Positions 49,371 through 60,771 of a stretch of DNA of 64,000 nucleotides are shown here, piece by piece (positions within the stretch are counted from its first letter, which is position 1; the number at the start of each line of letters is the position of its first letter). Below the pieces are notes generated by a model, which was not told where the DNA came from, made no database searches, and worked only from the letters and a program-made list of their open reading frames with translations. The DNA lies in the NCBI GenBank assembly GCA_019059635.1, contig JAGVRJ010000014.1:558001-622000 (forward strand), given 5' to 3'. The stretch is from Proales similis. Lineage: Eukaryota; Rotifera; Eurotatoria; Ploima; Proalidae. The translations under genes were made by a program, and so were the position numbers.

Positions 49371-49918
49371 ATGTTGGATTGCCTTGGAACCAAGCTTAAA
49401 CAAGGACATTTTCGTCTCTTAATTATAGGCATCATCATGATTGCTTTTACAATATCGAATGGTAAACTAAGTACTGATCAAGAAATATTATCTTCCTTTT
49501 TTACTCTCCTCAAGTCTTATCGATCAAGTGTTATCAGTGTAAAGAGCCTGATCCCAGATGCCGAGATCCGTTTCAAAATGACACCGCATTTTTCAAGCCA
49601 TGCCCTGCAAACGCAACCAAATGTCGAAAATATAAGTGGCAAGGTAGGAAGAATTGAGAATAAAATAAAATATATGAAAGTGGTTATTTCGATCTCTAAG
49701 TCGGCGATGGCCAAACTTACTTTGAACGTGGATGTGCAGTTCACGGTGAAGTAAGCCGACGTCAAGGGCGCAACTGTATTGAAAGAGTGGGAACTTATAA
49801 AACTCGAATGTGGTATTGCATTTGTGACAACAAAGATGGATGCAATTCAGGAATCAAATTAGGAATCTCTCCTCTTATTTTACCTCTGATTGCATTTATT
49901 TATATACAATCTATCTAG
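49371..49918 (+). CDS. Ly6/uPAR-domain GPI-anchored protein
   Basis: Three exons (49371-49461, 49515-49643, 49701-49918) give 145 residues; both joins keep phase. The N terminus has a signal peptide (LLIIGIIMIAFTIS). Then follow KCYQCKEPDPRC, a second cluster (CPANATKC), FERGC, and the C-terminal signature YCICDNKDGCNSG. That CxC-xxDxCN ending defines Ly6 three-finger proteins. After it comes a hydrophobic tail (GISPLILPLIAFIYI), the expected GPI-attachment signal. In insects such proteins include quiver/sleepless, boudin and crooked, which act in channel regulation and septate junctions. Which subgroup this belongs to is unclear. A polyadenylation signal lies at 49976-49981. The single-frame reading across the introns gives a false 143-residue protein, so the gene is easily missed. 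Confidence 0.88.
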
Positions 49919-50419
49919 CTTTTAATTTGCTTGGTTAATTTCCCTATTTTGTACACTCATATCTAAATGTATCCGAATAAAGTTTTCTTGACTTGTAAGT
50001 CTTAGTGAAATTATTAGCATTCTGATTATCAAACAAGGATCCATCAATTTAGGTTTAGTTCTCATTTTGTAGTTCTGAACATGAGCTTCCCCATTTCTAA
50101 TTTTGGACTACACTTCTCACTCATTATATTTGCAATTTATCTCTTTATCTTCAAATATCTTCAAAGATTATTAATAAATACGGATTATTAGCAAATAGCT
50201 CACAACCGCAAGTGGGGAATTATTCTAAATCTTCTAAATTAGAGCGGCTTAAGTTCACTCTGGCCAGTTATTTGGTGGGACATTGCCAAATTATGTATGT
50301 AGCCGAGAGTGCATCCAAGAGATAACCAAGCTTGACTTGACTGCTAAGCGATTCAAATACTCTTTGGTGAGTTGGCTCATGATTACAAAATCGCTTTAAT
50401 ATCAAATATCTTGTAAGCA
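49919..50419. other. Intergenic, 500 bp
   Basis: An AT-rich spacer separates the Ly6 and FBXL7 genes on the same strand. It includes the Ly6 polyadenylation signal at 49976-49981. Nothing else was recognised. Confidence 0.5.
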
Positions 50420-52423
50420 ATGTATCCTCTAAATGCAAATGCTTCTAAACATGTGAAATCTACTGATGCTAACTGGAAGCTAAGGAAATGTGTCGAAGAT
50501 GAACTAAAGCGTTTTGAAATTGCTCAAGGTCTTTTTGACAAAAGCGAGTCCACAGAAAGCTTATTGGACAAATTAAGCCAAAATTTTTCTGATCAAGGCA
50601 ATGATAATGAGTCAGTGTTAACAACTAGAAATCCTTTATTCATTGACGAGGAACTTAATTCTTTACCAAGCCTTAAAGCGGCAAGTACTATAGAAGATAT
50701 CTATAGGCCGGATAAATTACAGAATGCAAACTCAATAATTGGTTCATCATCTTATTCTAACGTATCTTTTCATGCAATTGAAAAATGCGTAACCAAATCT
50801 TCATTCACATACTGCGATGATTTGAACCTAAATCAGAAAAACAATCAAGAAAAAACACACCGGTCTCCGTGTTACGATGCTTTTCAACGCTCTAGTCGTA
50901 TCAGATTAGTTCAGAGACGCAAAAAAGCTGAAGCCCTGTATAATTTTAAAAATCGTGCATTCAAACAAATGGCAGAATTGAGAGCTGAAAAACTGGCGCG
51001 TCTGGCTTTGATTCAATACGAATACAATGATAAATTTAACAAAGAACGCCTTCTTTTTGGCGACTCGACCTGCTTTATCGAACTTTTAGGTGAAAAAATT
51101 TTGGTGCGAATATTTTGTCTTCTCGAAACAACACAACTGCTTCAGCTTCAATTTGTTTGTCGACACTGGAATCGGATCATTAACGAACCAGCTTATTCTT
51201 TTGTCTTATTCTCTCATATTCATATCAGAAGAATCAGAAATGAGAGTGAATCTTTGCCATTTAAGCAGCTGCTGCAGACCTCAAGACTAGGTCCAACATC
51301 ATCCACCGATAGGATTATTCGATTTTTACTCACAAAAATGCTATGCAAGCATACAAGTCCACTATGCCTGCAAGTGCGGTACATAACCGTTGAAGATGGA
51401 TCAAGTTTAAGTGATAAGAGTGTATGGTTGATCGGTGAAATGTGTACTGAGCTAGTCAGCCTAAAGATACATAGATGTTCCAATCTTCGAAGTAAAACAA
51501 TTATTCAAGTCCTTAGAAATTGCTATCAGCTCAAGCATATTGAGCTTACTGGTTGTAAACTTATCAAAGAACTGATTGGCGACAAACTTTTTATATATTT
51601 GCCGAAAGATCAATCACCGAAATGCGGTCGCGCTGAGAGAAAAGTTATGAATTTTAAGAAAATTGATCATACCCCCCAACCAATGCATTCAGGCAATCAG
51701 CCTCATCTGTGTGTCTATTACCATCTAAGCTTCATTGATTTGAGCAACAGTTCCAATATAAATGACTCCAGTATTAAGGTTATCTGCCAATTCTGTCCTT
51801 TCTTACGCAGCTTGTTTTTGAGAAGGTGTCGACTTTTGACAGATAAAAGCCTTGAGCACATTGCTAAACATTGCTCGAACCTTCGTGAACTTAGTCTATG
51901 CAACTGCGTTCTAATAACTGACAAAGGAGTTGGCTCTCTTGCTTCAAGTCGACTTAAAATGAGATATTTCAGTTTGGCCAAGTGTGCGTTGGTCACTGAT
52001 TCCTCGCTAATTATTCTATGCGAATTTGATTTCTTTGTTGGTTTGCGATATTTGAATTTAAGGGGATGTTTTAAAGTTAGCGATCGCTTTGTTAAATATT
52101 TAGGCCATTCACTTCAAGCACATCCTGATACTTGTCTCAAATCACTTGATCTATCGAGTTGTGAAATTTCGGACAAAACTATTCAGTACTTGACTTCTTG
52201 TAAGGCCTTTAAATCTTTAGAAAGAATTTGTCTAAAGCATTGTGAAAGATTGACTGATAGCGGCATCAGTCTAATAGGCGATGAGCTTGGAAATCTTCAA
52301 ATTCTTGATCTAACCGATTGTATAATACTCTCTAATCATGCTATCAAAGACTTACAATTACGCAGACCAAAATGCTTAATCGTAAGAACAAGACCATCTT
52401 ATTCAAAGCGAAAATTACCCTAG
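50420..52423 (+). CDS. FBXL7: F-box/LRR protein, FBXL7-like
   Basis: This is the substrate-recognition subunit of an SCF ubiquitin ligase. It is intronless, with 667 residues. About 210 polar residues precede an F-box at about 215-258 (EKILVRIFCLLETTQLL...VCRHWNRI). A segment with LLTKMLCKHTSPLC and VEDGSSLSDK then leads into about nine leucine-rich repeats of the cysteine-containing type (LRSLFLRRCRLLTDKSL, LRELSLCNCVLITDKG). The region after the F-box and the C terminus (PKCLIVRTRP) follow FBXL7 closely. FBXL7 targets Aurora A and survivin in mammals, and the cadherin Fat pathway in Drosophila. One LRR interval contains an insertion near residues 395-425. Confidence 0.82.
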   Translation: MYPLNANASKHVKSTDANWKLRKCVEDELKRFEIAQGLFDKSESTESLLDKLSQNFSDQGNDNESVLTTRNPLFIDEELNSLPSLKAASTIEDIYRPDKLQNANSIIGSSSYSNVSFHAIEKCVTKSSFTYCDDLNLNQKNNQEKTHRSPCYDAFQRSSRIRLVQRRKKAEALYNFKNRAFKQMAELRAEKLARLALIQYEYNDKFNKERLLFGDSTCFIELLGEKILVRIFCLLETTQLLQLQFVCRHWNRIINEPAYSFVLFSHIHIRRIRNESESLPFKQLLQTSRLGPTSSTDRIIRFLLTKMLCKHTSPLCLQVRYITVEDGSSLSDKSVWLIGEMCTELVSLKIHRCSNLRSKTIIQVLRNCYQLKHIELTGCKLIKELIGDKLFIYLPKDQSPKCGRAERKVMNFKKIDHTPQPMHSGNQPHLCVYYHLSFIDLSNSSNINDSSIKVICQFCPFLRSLFLRRCRLLTDKSLEHIAKHCSNLRELSLCNCVLITDKGVGSLASSRLKMRYFSLAKCALVTDSSLIILCEFDFFVGLRYLNLRGCFKVSDRFVKYLGHSLQAHPDTCLKSLDLSSCEISDKTIQYLTSCKAFKSLERICLKHCERLTDSGISLIGDELGNLQILDLTDCIILSNHAIKDLQLRRPKCLIVRTRPSYSKRKLP

Positions 52424-52797
52424 TCACATCATCCGAATCATAGAAACTTAACTCAAAACGGGAAATCAAATCTTAAAGTTTTGTATACAAATAGGGAAAC
52501 AAAATTGTAATTCTGTTCTAGTTTTTTTCAAGCCTGATTAAACACAACTTAATTAAACCGATTTCTATTTAAAACTGAAAAACTGGATTATGTTTTAGAT
52601 ATTTCTTATTTTTATTCAATTATCCAAATACTGGCATAAAGCAGTTACGTCAGAATTGGTCTAAAGAGAAATAATTTTTTTTAAATTAAAAGAAGTTTGT
52701 TTGAGAAGAGAGCCTAGAGCGCCTAAATATTCAGGCGGTTTTTAAAAGCAAAAAGCCTAGATTTAATAAAATACCGTAAAGGTTTATAAAATGATTC
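52424..52797. other. Convergent intergenic spacer
   Basis: 374 AT-rich bases lie between the ends of FBXL7 and the stomatin-family gene. It should hold both 3' untranslated regions. No other feature was seen. Confidence 0.5.
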
Positions 52798-53816
52798 TTA
52801 TCGTGATCCAAACGTATTCATCATCTCAATAGGGACGGGAAATATAATTGTCGAGTTCTTCTCAGCAGATATGTTGGTTAATGTCTGCAAATATCTTAAT
52901 TGAAGAGCCACCGGACTTTGACTCATTATTGTTGCGGCATCTCGCAAAGCAACTGAAGCCTTTTGTTCTCCCTCAGCGGCAATCAACTTAGCTCTGGCTT
53001 CTCTGGTTGCCTCAGCTTCAGTAGCCATCGCTCTCTGCATTTGCAATGGTAATCGAACATCCTTTCTACAATATAAATAGTTAAAGCCAGAATTTAGACT
53101 ACGTAGTTTGTCTTTAGTTACTTACACTTCAACTCTTTCTACCCGAATACCCCTAGAAAAATCGATTTAAAAAATAAGGTGAATTTTAATTAGTTGCAAA
53201 TAGCTGAAATTCAAATCTGCTGTAGCACTTACCATGTTTCTGTTGCTTCATCCAATGACTCTTGCATTGCATGAGCAATGAGCTCTTTATCTTGTAGAAT
53301 CTCTTGCAGAGTTCGAGTTCCAAGGGTGTTCCGGAGAGTTGTAGCAGCCAAAAGACGCGTAGAAAACTGGGCATTTTCAACATTCGTCACAGACACAACT
53401 GGGTTATAAGTGCGATAATAGCAAACAGCGTCGACCGTGATTGTAACCGAGTCTTTAGTTAATATTTCTTGTGGTGGCACGTCGAAAGTGATCGTTCTTA
53501 AATCAACCGTCACAATCGAATCAACACAAGGTAATATGAAAAATAGTCCAGGTCCTTTGGCACCACCAGGTAAAATACGTCCTAGTCGGAGAATGACTGC
53601 TCGTTCGTACTCTTTCACAATCTTAAATTTTTTGCCAATTTGGTTAGACTAGGAAGAGTTTGGACAATATCAGTTACTTACTTTTATGCTGATCAATAGA
53701 CTTATTGGTAAAGTAAGAATAAAGAGGATGTAGGAAAAGAAAATTAGGAGATAGGCACAGCATCCAAATCCTTCTTCTACCTCTTCTTTAACATCTCTCA
53801 TGGCTTTGTTCAACAT
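52798..53816 (-). CDS. Stomatin-family (band 7/SPFH) membrane protein
   Basis: This is a monotopic membrane scaffold that oligomerises at the cytoplasmic face and modulates ion channels. Four exons (53816-53682, 53621-53233, 53152-53126, 53065-52798) give 272 residues with all phases consistent. An N-terminal cytosolic stretch leads to a hairpin segment ([23 protein letters not shown]). The SPFH domain follows: [46 protein letters not shown], then RVERVEVKDVRLP. It ends with the Ala/Glu-rich helix ([17 protein letters not shown]). Exon 3 is a 27 nt microexon encoding the GIRVERVE block. Relatives include MEC-2, UNC-1, podocin and stomatin; the short C terminus resembles stomatin and UNC-1. 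Confidence 0.94.
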
Positions 53817-54636
53817 TTAATCGACACGAAATAAAACAATTAAAACGAAAATTTTTACTGCTTTTTGTCACTTGCTGGTCATTGACTCTGTTCGACTGCA
53901 TTGAATATATTCGTATTTGTTAGGATTTAGAAAAACGAAATAAATCGATGCGATTTGAGTTAATGAGCAAAGTTACTTGACATTTTATACTCTTCAGCAA
54001 AGCTACCATTCGAACGTGTAATTGTCGAACGCGCCGCTAAAATTTCCGTTGCTGAAACATTTAATTCATCAGGTTTGTAATGTTAAAATTGACTAATCAA
54101 AAATGACATTAAAATTAATTCCAAACAGTTTCTGACTTGCTTCGTGATTAGACAAAGTTTATTAAACTTGCGTTTTGATGCAGAAAGCTGATGCTAAATT
54201 GCATATTTACTAGCAGGCTAAAGCGTGATGTTATTTTATGTAATCGAAGTTAATTGATCCAATGTTAGTTTATGCCAGCCGGACAACCGTGCGTCAAACT
54301 TGAGTAAATATTTATACTAATGCACACGAAAGATTCGGTGTTGTTGTCACGCTGATGTCATACGAGTTTTTTCATAATAATTTTAATAAAATACCGATTT
54401 TGGAATATTAATTCCTAGTGCACAAGCTTTTCGCTAGCTTTTCAATATGACATGTGAATTCTCACCAGCAAGCAATTAATAAGTGCCTTTAGATAAATCT
54501 TAACGAAATCGAATGCTCGAATTTTTTTTCTTTTTCTTTTATTAGAAAAATTCTATAGCGAAGAACCGTAGAGAGAAATCATAGAAAACAGTTCACTTTT
54601 GATTGATGATGAAAATCAATAAGTGTATAGAAAGGA
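53817..54636. other. Intergenic, 820 bp
   Basis: A non-coding AT-rich stretch lies upstream of the stomatin-family gene and downstream of the LRR gene, both on the minus strand. No open frame, repeat or RNA gene was recognised. Confidence 0.5.
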
Positions 54637-57204
54637 TCAGATGAACATTGAGTCTTTTTCATTACGTCGGAAAGAAGAAAATTGCTCTCCAATTTCATGA
54701 TAAGTATGATGTGCCCTGGGCTCTTCTATTTGATCCGAGATGCAGTTTCGAGTTATAGCAAAATAGTTAAGCTCGTCGGGATTGATAATCAAAAAAGGAC
54801 TTGTTTCCATTCTATTCGAAATTATTTGTGCAGTTGGGTTTTCAGAACGACGAATGGTTGACATAAGCAAAATTGGGCATGTTTTTGTCGGCAAAAATCC
54901 GCAATCGGTTTTTGAATTTAAAGCTCGTTGATGCAGCTTATCGTACGTGTTAATTTCATCACTGTTGCTAGAAAGTGGAGAAGCGGATGTCTCATACGAC
55001 AAGTTGGCTGCCGTGTAGTGAAGATTGGCTGACTGGCCCAACTTGTTGACTGGAGAGTTGCCACTAAGCGTTTGAATACTTAGTTTAGTAAGATCATACG
55101 GAACTGCTGCGGTCGTGTTCGTAGTGGTTGATTTTTCATTTTCTAAGTACGATGTGTTACGGCTGGTAGAAGTATTGGTCTTTCTCAATTTAACTATTAA
55201 AATCAAAAGTGTAATCACAACCAAAACACTCAGAGAACCTATCAGAGATCCAAGTAATGTCTGCTTGAATTCTACTGAAGATAGAAGCCCGGGTTTCGGA
55301 TTAAGGGGTTTAGAAGTCCAGTGGGTGGCCTCCATTACTTTGAACGGAATTCTAGTCTCTTTATTTTTTTTAATACTGAGGGCTTCAGTAGTGGAAGCGT
55401 CAGTTACTGTAAAAGCAAGACTACTTGCGTTGGTATCAATAACTGAATCCATATTTGGTCTTTTAGTAGAACTTTTTAGCTCAGGTGGCAGTTTGAAATA
55501 TTTGTCAATACGCGAACACTGGGATGGCAAGGTGCAATCTAATTTCTGAAGATCAAGAAGGAATCTATTGGTAGCATCTGGAGGCCATAAACATTTCCAT
55601 CCGTTAAACGTTGATTGAAATGAATTTTGACTTGCCTTGAGCCGCTTTTCTTTCCATTTTTTCAAGGATATTAGGTTACAGTCGCAAACTAGTGGGTTTC
55701 TTTTAAGCTCAAGCTCTTGAAGATGAGGGTAGAAGTGATCCAGATTAAGTCCATTAACATGACAAATTCCGTTGGCTGCAAGATCTAGCCTTGAAAGGCT
55801 TTTAATTTTCCAATAAGGCATGAACAATAAGGAACAGTTTGGAGCGTAAAGCTCGGTCAAATTGCGATGAGTGGAAAATATATTTGATGGCTGATTTGAG
55901 TTGGCAATTAATCGACTGAGATTGTTATGTCCAATGTGAATTGACCGAAGTTCAGGTAAATAAGGCAAGAATATTTCGAGATGGTGAGCTTGGATTCCAT
56001 TATCTTCAATATTGAGACTTCTTAGATTGGCTGAACAAGCAAGTGATAGTGGTTTACGACGATGTTCGAAAAATAGACCTAGTTGGTTATGTTCAAGATG
56101 AAGCGAGTTCAAATTTGGGACCAGTAACTCAAGAGGTTGAATAGAAACGAGGTTGTTAAGTGCCAAATTTAAGAACTTGAGGTTGTTCAGGCCAATCAAA
56201 GACTCTTGTCCAATACGGTTTATAGTATTTCCTCTCAGAGACAGTTCCTCCAGCTCATTATCAAAATCAAAGAGGCCATCTGGTATGTATTCTATTTTGT
56301 TATAGTCAAGATTAAGTCGGCGTAAATTCCCAAGCTGACGAACAAAATTTAGCTCAAATTGAGTCAACTCATTATTGTTCAAATCAATTTGACCCATTTT
56401 CAGAGGACCGAAAGCGAATTCATGCAGATGCTGAATACCATTATATCCCAGATTGATCTGCTCCAAAATTTTGCTTTGACAAACTGCATGCGTAAAGAAA
56501 GCAGCCACGCTTTTGATTTTGTTTCGAGCCAGACTTAACTTTGAAATTCTATTGAGCGAGCATATCTCGATCATTAGGGTATTGAGTTCCGTCAATTCAT
56601 TCCCATCCAAATTGAGTTCAACCAAACTATGCTCAAGTCCTTTGAAAGCTCCTTTTTGAATATGGTTAATTGAAGCTTGAACCAGAAAAATAGATTCGAG
56701 CTTCCTTGTTCGCTGGAGAGTTCCATTTGATAAAATTCTATCATCGCTCCATTTGAGTCCTTCGAGGCGCAACTTTTTGAGATTTAAAAGTTGATTAAAA
56801 ACCTCCAGAGGAATAGTTGCACTTTCAGAGCGTATCGATTCTGGTACACTGATAACTAGCTCTTCAAGATAGTTAGCCAACTCACTGAAGGAATCATATG
56901 CGATATAACGTACTGGGTTCTGTTCAATAAGTAATCGGCGTAGCTTTAAACCGTTGAAATGGCCATTTTCAAGACGCTCAATAAGATTTCCGCTGAGTAT
57001 AAGCTCTTCATAGAGAATCGAACTTCGAAAAAAATCAGGTATTTGTTTTAGCTGTTGTCGGGCACAATAAATGTAAATACTGCCATCTTCCTTGATCCCA
57101 CAGCGGCATACTTGCTGGTCGATTGGGCAAGTAAATTGTGATGAAGTAAATTGGAGTAAGGATAGTAATACAATGCACGACGCTGTTACCTGCGATCGCG
57201 CCAT
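54637..57204 (-). CDS. Leucine-rich-repeat type I membrane receptor
   Basis: This is an intronless gene of 855 residues. A signal peptide (CIVLLSLLQFTSS) precedes an LRR N-cap with CPIDQQVCRC. About 16 leucine-rich repeats follow (LRRLNLDYNKIEYIPDGLF, LKFLNLALNNLVSIQPLEL). A C-terminal cysteine cap (NPLVCDCNLISLKKW ... KCLW) comes next, then a Ser/Thr-rich stalk. A transmembrane helix lies at about residues 642-665 (GSLIGSLSVLVVITLLILIV), with a cytoplasmic tail of about 190 residues. No Ig, FN3 or TIR domain is present. The layout matches cell-adhesion and synaptic LRR receptors of arthropods (connectin, capricious and similar), but I cannot name an ortholog. Confidence 0.88.
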   Translation of the reverse strand: MARSQVTASCIVLLSLLQFTSSQFTCPIDQQVCRCGIKEDGSIYIYCARQQLKQIPDFFRSSILYEELILSGNLIERLENGHFNGLKLRRLLIEQNPVRYIAYDSFSELANYLEELVISVPESIRSESATIPLEVFNQLLNLKKLRLEGLKWSDDRILSNGTLQRTRKLESIFLVQASINHIQKGAFKGLEHSLVELNLDGNELTELNTLMIEICSLNRISKLSLARNKIKSVAAFFTHAVCQSKILEQINLGYNGIQHLHEFAFGPLKMGQIDLNNNELTQFELNFVRQLGNLRRLNLDYNKIEYIPDGLFDFDNELEELSLRGNTINRIGQESLIGLNNLKFLNLALNNLVSIQPLELLVPNLNSLHLEHNQLGLFFEHRRKPLSLACSANLRSLNIEDNGIQAHHLEIFLPYLPELRSIHIGHNNLSRLIANSNQPSNIFSTHRNLTELYAPNCSLLFMPYWKIKSLSRLDLAANGICHVNGLNLDHFYPHLQELELKRNPLVCDCNLISLKKWKEKRLKASQNSFQSTFNGWKCLWPPDATNRFLLDLQKLDCTLPSQCSRIDKYFKLPPELKSSTKRPNMDSVIDTNASSLAFTVTDASTTEALSIKKNKETRIPFKVMEATHWTSKPLNPKPGLLSSVEFKQTLLGSLIGSLSVLVVITLLILIVKLRKTNTSTSRNTSYLENEKSTTTNTTAAVPYDLTKLSIQTLSGNSPVNKLGQSANLHYTAANLSYETSASPLSSNSDEINTYDKLHQRALNSKTDCGFLPTKTCPILLMSTIRRSENPTAQIISNRMETSPFLIINPDELNYFAITRNCISDQIEEPRAHHTYHEIGEQFSSFRRNEKDSMFI

Positions 57205-60200
57205 TTAGTCGTCAGTCATTTCTTCTTATCTAAAACTCTAAAATAGTCTTATGAGTATAGCCTGCTTTTATTGGCCACCTGGCGGCCAAGCTAGTGGTCT
57301 TGTCTGAGGCACCATTGATAAAGAAGTCTAGGGCATCGGCATCAGAGAGTTAGATGAAAAGGACTCAAAGCGTTAACGACAACCAAGTCATGCATTAGAT
57401 AAAAGTTCATGTGGTTTGGTGTCAGACTAAGCACCTGTTAAATAGGTAGAGGCAACATCCGTAATTTTGGCTTAAGCCCCTTCGAGACAGCGGCCTACAT
57501 TTAAATGTTAGATGTAGCTAAATGTCAGTGGAAAATTAATTATGGCGACGCGGTGCGCCCTATCACGCTCGGTTGGCCTCTTGCGAAATTCACAAGGCCA
57601 TGTCTGATAGGAGGGGGGGGGGGCAAAAGCGATAAGATAGCGGAAGAACACTCAAGAGAAAAGTAGGATAAGACATGCGGTCAAAACGGGCGTTTGGTCC
57701 GCCTAATTCATTAACAAATAGAGAAGATGAGCTATTGATGTGCGCTTAGAGCACAAGCACAAATATTTGCTCATCTACAAACGCCACCAGCGAGTTTGGT
57801 TAATCATATCACATTTCGCTTTGTTCGCTATTACTAACGCTCTATTCCCTCCCAGTTGTTGGTTCGAAACTCTACACCAGTCAACGGCTCTTCCGATCAC
57901 ACGTTGATTGAATATTCATTAAGAAAATAAATATTTAAGGCAAAATAATCCAAGCGGAACCATCTTTTGTGATTTTTTAGTTGAATAAACCACTCAAATC
58001 TACTAAGCTGAGTGTCGCGACTTTTTGTTTCGGTCACGCTTGAACTGGAACAGGTGTCGCCGCTATCTTATCTACTGTAAAAATATAGATAAAATGCCTT
58101 ATCTCATTTTATCTCATCAAAAATCGCCACTGATTAGCCAAGTGCTGCCCAGCTGGGCCACTGGGTTGGATCCACCATTTATTCCCACTGGTCTATGTGA
58201 TTGGTCTGACAAGCTATTCAACACTTCTTGTTTCTCACTGGTTGATAAGTTGCAGTGCGGCGCAAAATGAGATCGAACAGACAAGCCACACTAAGGAAGA
58301 TTTAATTAAACATGCCCAGATAGATCATCATCATGATTGAGATTATGAATGATCTAGAGCCGACGCCATCACGAAAAGTGTGCAATCATTTGGCCTCTGC
58401 TGTCATTTTGCGCCGCCCAAGCGTGAACCAAGGCAATCAATCGCACCTACGGGCTAATTCAGCTGACTCGCATGCGATCATCACGTTTGAAGGGGTGTGC
58501 GTTTAATTTAAGGTTCGCCTTAGGAGCTATTTTGCTCTATCTAGCCTAAGTCAGTTGGATGCAAGCTGGCAATTCTTATTTGCTTGGTGTTGATTGAGTC
58601 CACCTCTCAATCGACAATAACTTACTAAACCTCGAGTACACACGCACATATCAGCAAACAAAGCAGAAAAGAATAAGCTGTTCTCAACAAAAGAAATCCC
58701 TTAATTCTTATAGACATTTAGGCACCTCCTTTTTCATTCGGACTTGGCTCATGAAATATCGAAAAATTAAGGCCAAAACCTAGCAAAAAATAAACAGGAG
58801 TCTCTTTTGAAAATGACTTGAACAAAATAACTAAAACGTTAAGTCTGTTCTTAAATTTAATAAATGAGCTGCTAAAATCAAAGATAAGAATTTAAGTGTT
58901 TAATTTTTATATAATAGTAGAATGAGCTGATCAGCAGAATAGAAAAAAATATGAGCATGCTTAATTTTAATGAGATCTAAAATTCTTTCGGTTGGCCAGA
59001 ATTAACTATAGCAGCATCGTTGTTTTTGTGCTCAAATCTTCGATTTAAATTCGATAGGGATTGAAGGAAGGAAAAGCTTCGAAGCATATCTGATGACCTC
59101 GGTTATTATTCTAAGCAAGTTTCCTGAGAATTCAGCGATGAGGCGAAGCAAAGGAATCGCCGAGTAGCAGAGTGCCCCTGCTGTGAAAATAAAAACAAAA
59201 TGAATAGGCGAATGCTTGCCCAATTTGACATTCGAAGAGAAGTGCGCAAAAAGGAGTGAATTAGGCGAAGAAGAAAAATATTTGTTGAGAAAATAAACGA
59301 GAACTGCTTTAATCAGATGTGCTCAAATATTTTCGACTGAATTGAAAAGAATGAAAATATTTGGTTCATGTAAACATACAGTGAGAGGCTTTGCGGTGAG
59401 TTTGGGTTCAAGTGTCGGTAAAGGGTCCTCGATTCGTCTGAACGCCTCGACTACTAACTGCCACTGATGCCTTTTTGCTGCCCTGGCTTGTTTAGAAGTT
59501 TCCAGCGGAAGTCGATATGGTTATATGATAATTCAACGAGGCGAAACAACCCCATATCGAATAATACTAATGATTCGTGAATGAGCCATATATTCTAATT
59601 GAAAATATATAAAAGAAAAGAGGGCAGGTTGGAAACACTGGCCCCGTCAAATTGATTAATGTGATTTTAATAGCGGACCCGCGAGCGGATCGTGAGAAAC
59701 AAGCGGCATTGATTATTGGCCAATTTTGAAAACGATGCTGTCAATCTAGAGCCTTGAAATCATGAACAGATACTCAAACTATCAGAATCCTAGCCTGCAT
59801 AATTATGCAGGACAAAGTTCGCTCAGAGAATAAGGCGGGGCGGAAATTTCATCGGTCAAACGTTTTCCGCCTGTGTATTTAGAGTCGGTAGAGAAGAATA
59901 TTTCTGTGGTCAGCCGGAAACAAAAATAAGTATGCAAAAGAAAAGAATGTCAATTAGAAAGAATATTAATAAACGTTCGAAAGTCTGGTCGCATGCAGCC
60001 TCCAAGTTCCTGAGCACTTTCCCGACGCGAGAGTATTTTACTTTGACTGATTATTTGGGCCACACGCCGATCGAGGCCACTCGAAAAACATTCTGAGTGC
60101 AAATGAATGCAATTAGCACTTGAGTTAATTGAGCAGATACAAATGAGTATAAAGTGAATTCCATATATTCCTTTGCTCCAGTCCCCGTTTTATGTTTGGT

Positions 60201-60771
60201 CCGAGCCGTTGTCCATCACTTGCAACCATACTTAATCATGCGATGATAATTATAGGCATTCTTGATGAGAATAGCCTCTAGGCAAAATATGTGACAAAGT
60301 AAGATCGGATTAAGCATCAAAAAGTTAATAGAAACTTGCCGCTTGAGCATGAGTTCACAGAAGTTATTTCCTATATGCATGCTTTTTTAGCGATACCTTT
60401 ATAATATCAGGCGGTGTCTGGATCAGTTCTCAGCAAATTATAATGAGCAACTAGATAAACGATTGTTTAATATTAGAAATTATAAAACAACTAAAAGTAT
60501 GGCAAAAATAAATTAGAATAAAAGAAATTAAAAATCGAATAAAAATATATGTGAACAGTTTGCATATAAAAAAGATAAGATCCTTAGTTCTATATTTTAA
60601 ATAAATCTGCTTTCCCTATTTATAAAATTTTGAATTAGATTTCATTGCAGATTTAAAGGTATAAGATAAAATTTAAAATGGGTCCCAGCAACTTAGAAAA
60701 AAACGAATATTTAAATTGTTGGGAGATGTTGGAGGCATTTTAATTTTAATTTCAAATAAAAGGAAAGATTT
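57205..60771. other. Gene-poor region, 3.6 kb
   Basis: This is the longest stretch without a recognisable gene. Short open frames at 58025-58270 (+) and 59032-59223 (-) have no protein-like pattern. An 11-base G run lies at about 57613-57623. It may hold distal regulatory sequence of the LRR receptor, an unrecognised non-coding RNA or small exons of a gene I could not join. A tRNA B-box-like string near 57851 has no matching A box or cloverleaf. Confidence 0.5.

Noticed and set aside
49323-49754. A 143-residue continuous open frame taken as a gene
   Set aside because: It starts with GTG and runs through two introns; the spliced reading gives a complete Ly6 protein instead.
57845-57875. A tRNA B-box-like string (GGTTCGAAAC) suggesting a tRNA gene
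   Set aside because: No A box lies at the right distance upstream and no acceptor stem or cloverleaf can be drawn.
58025-58270. An 81-residue open frame in the gene-poor region
   Set aside because: No conserved pattern, signal peptide or splice partner; its length is expected by chance.
59032-59223. A 63-residue minus-strand open frame with a hydrophobic stretch
   Set aside because: It stands alone, has no recognisable start context and no family pattern.
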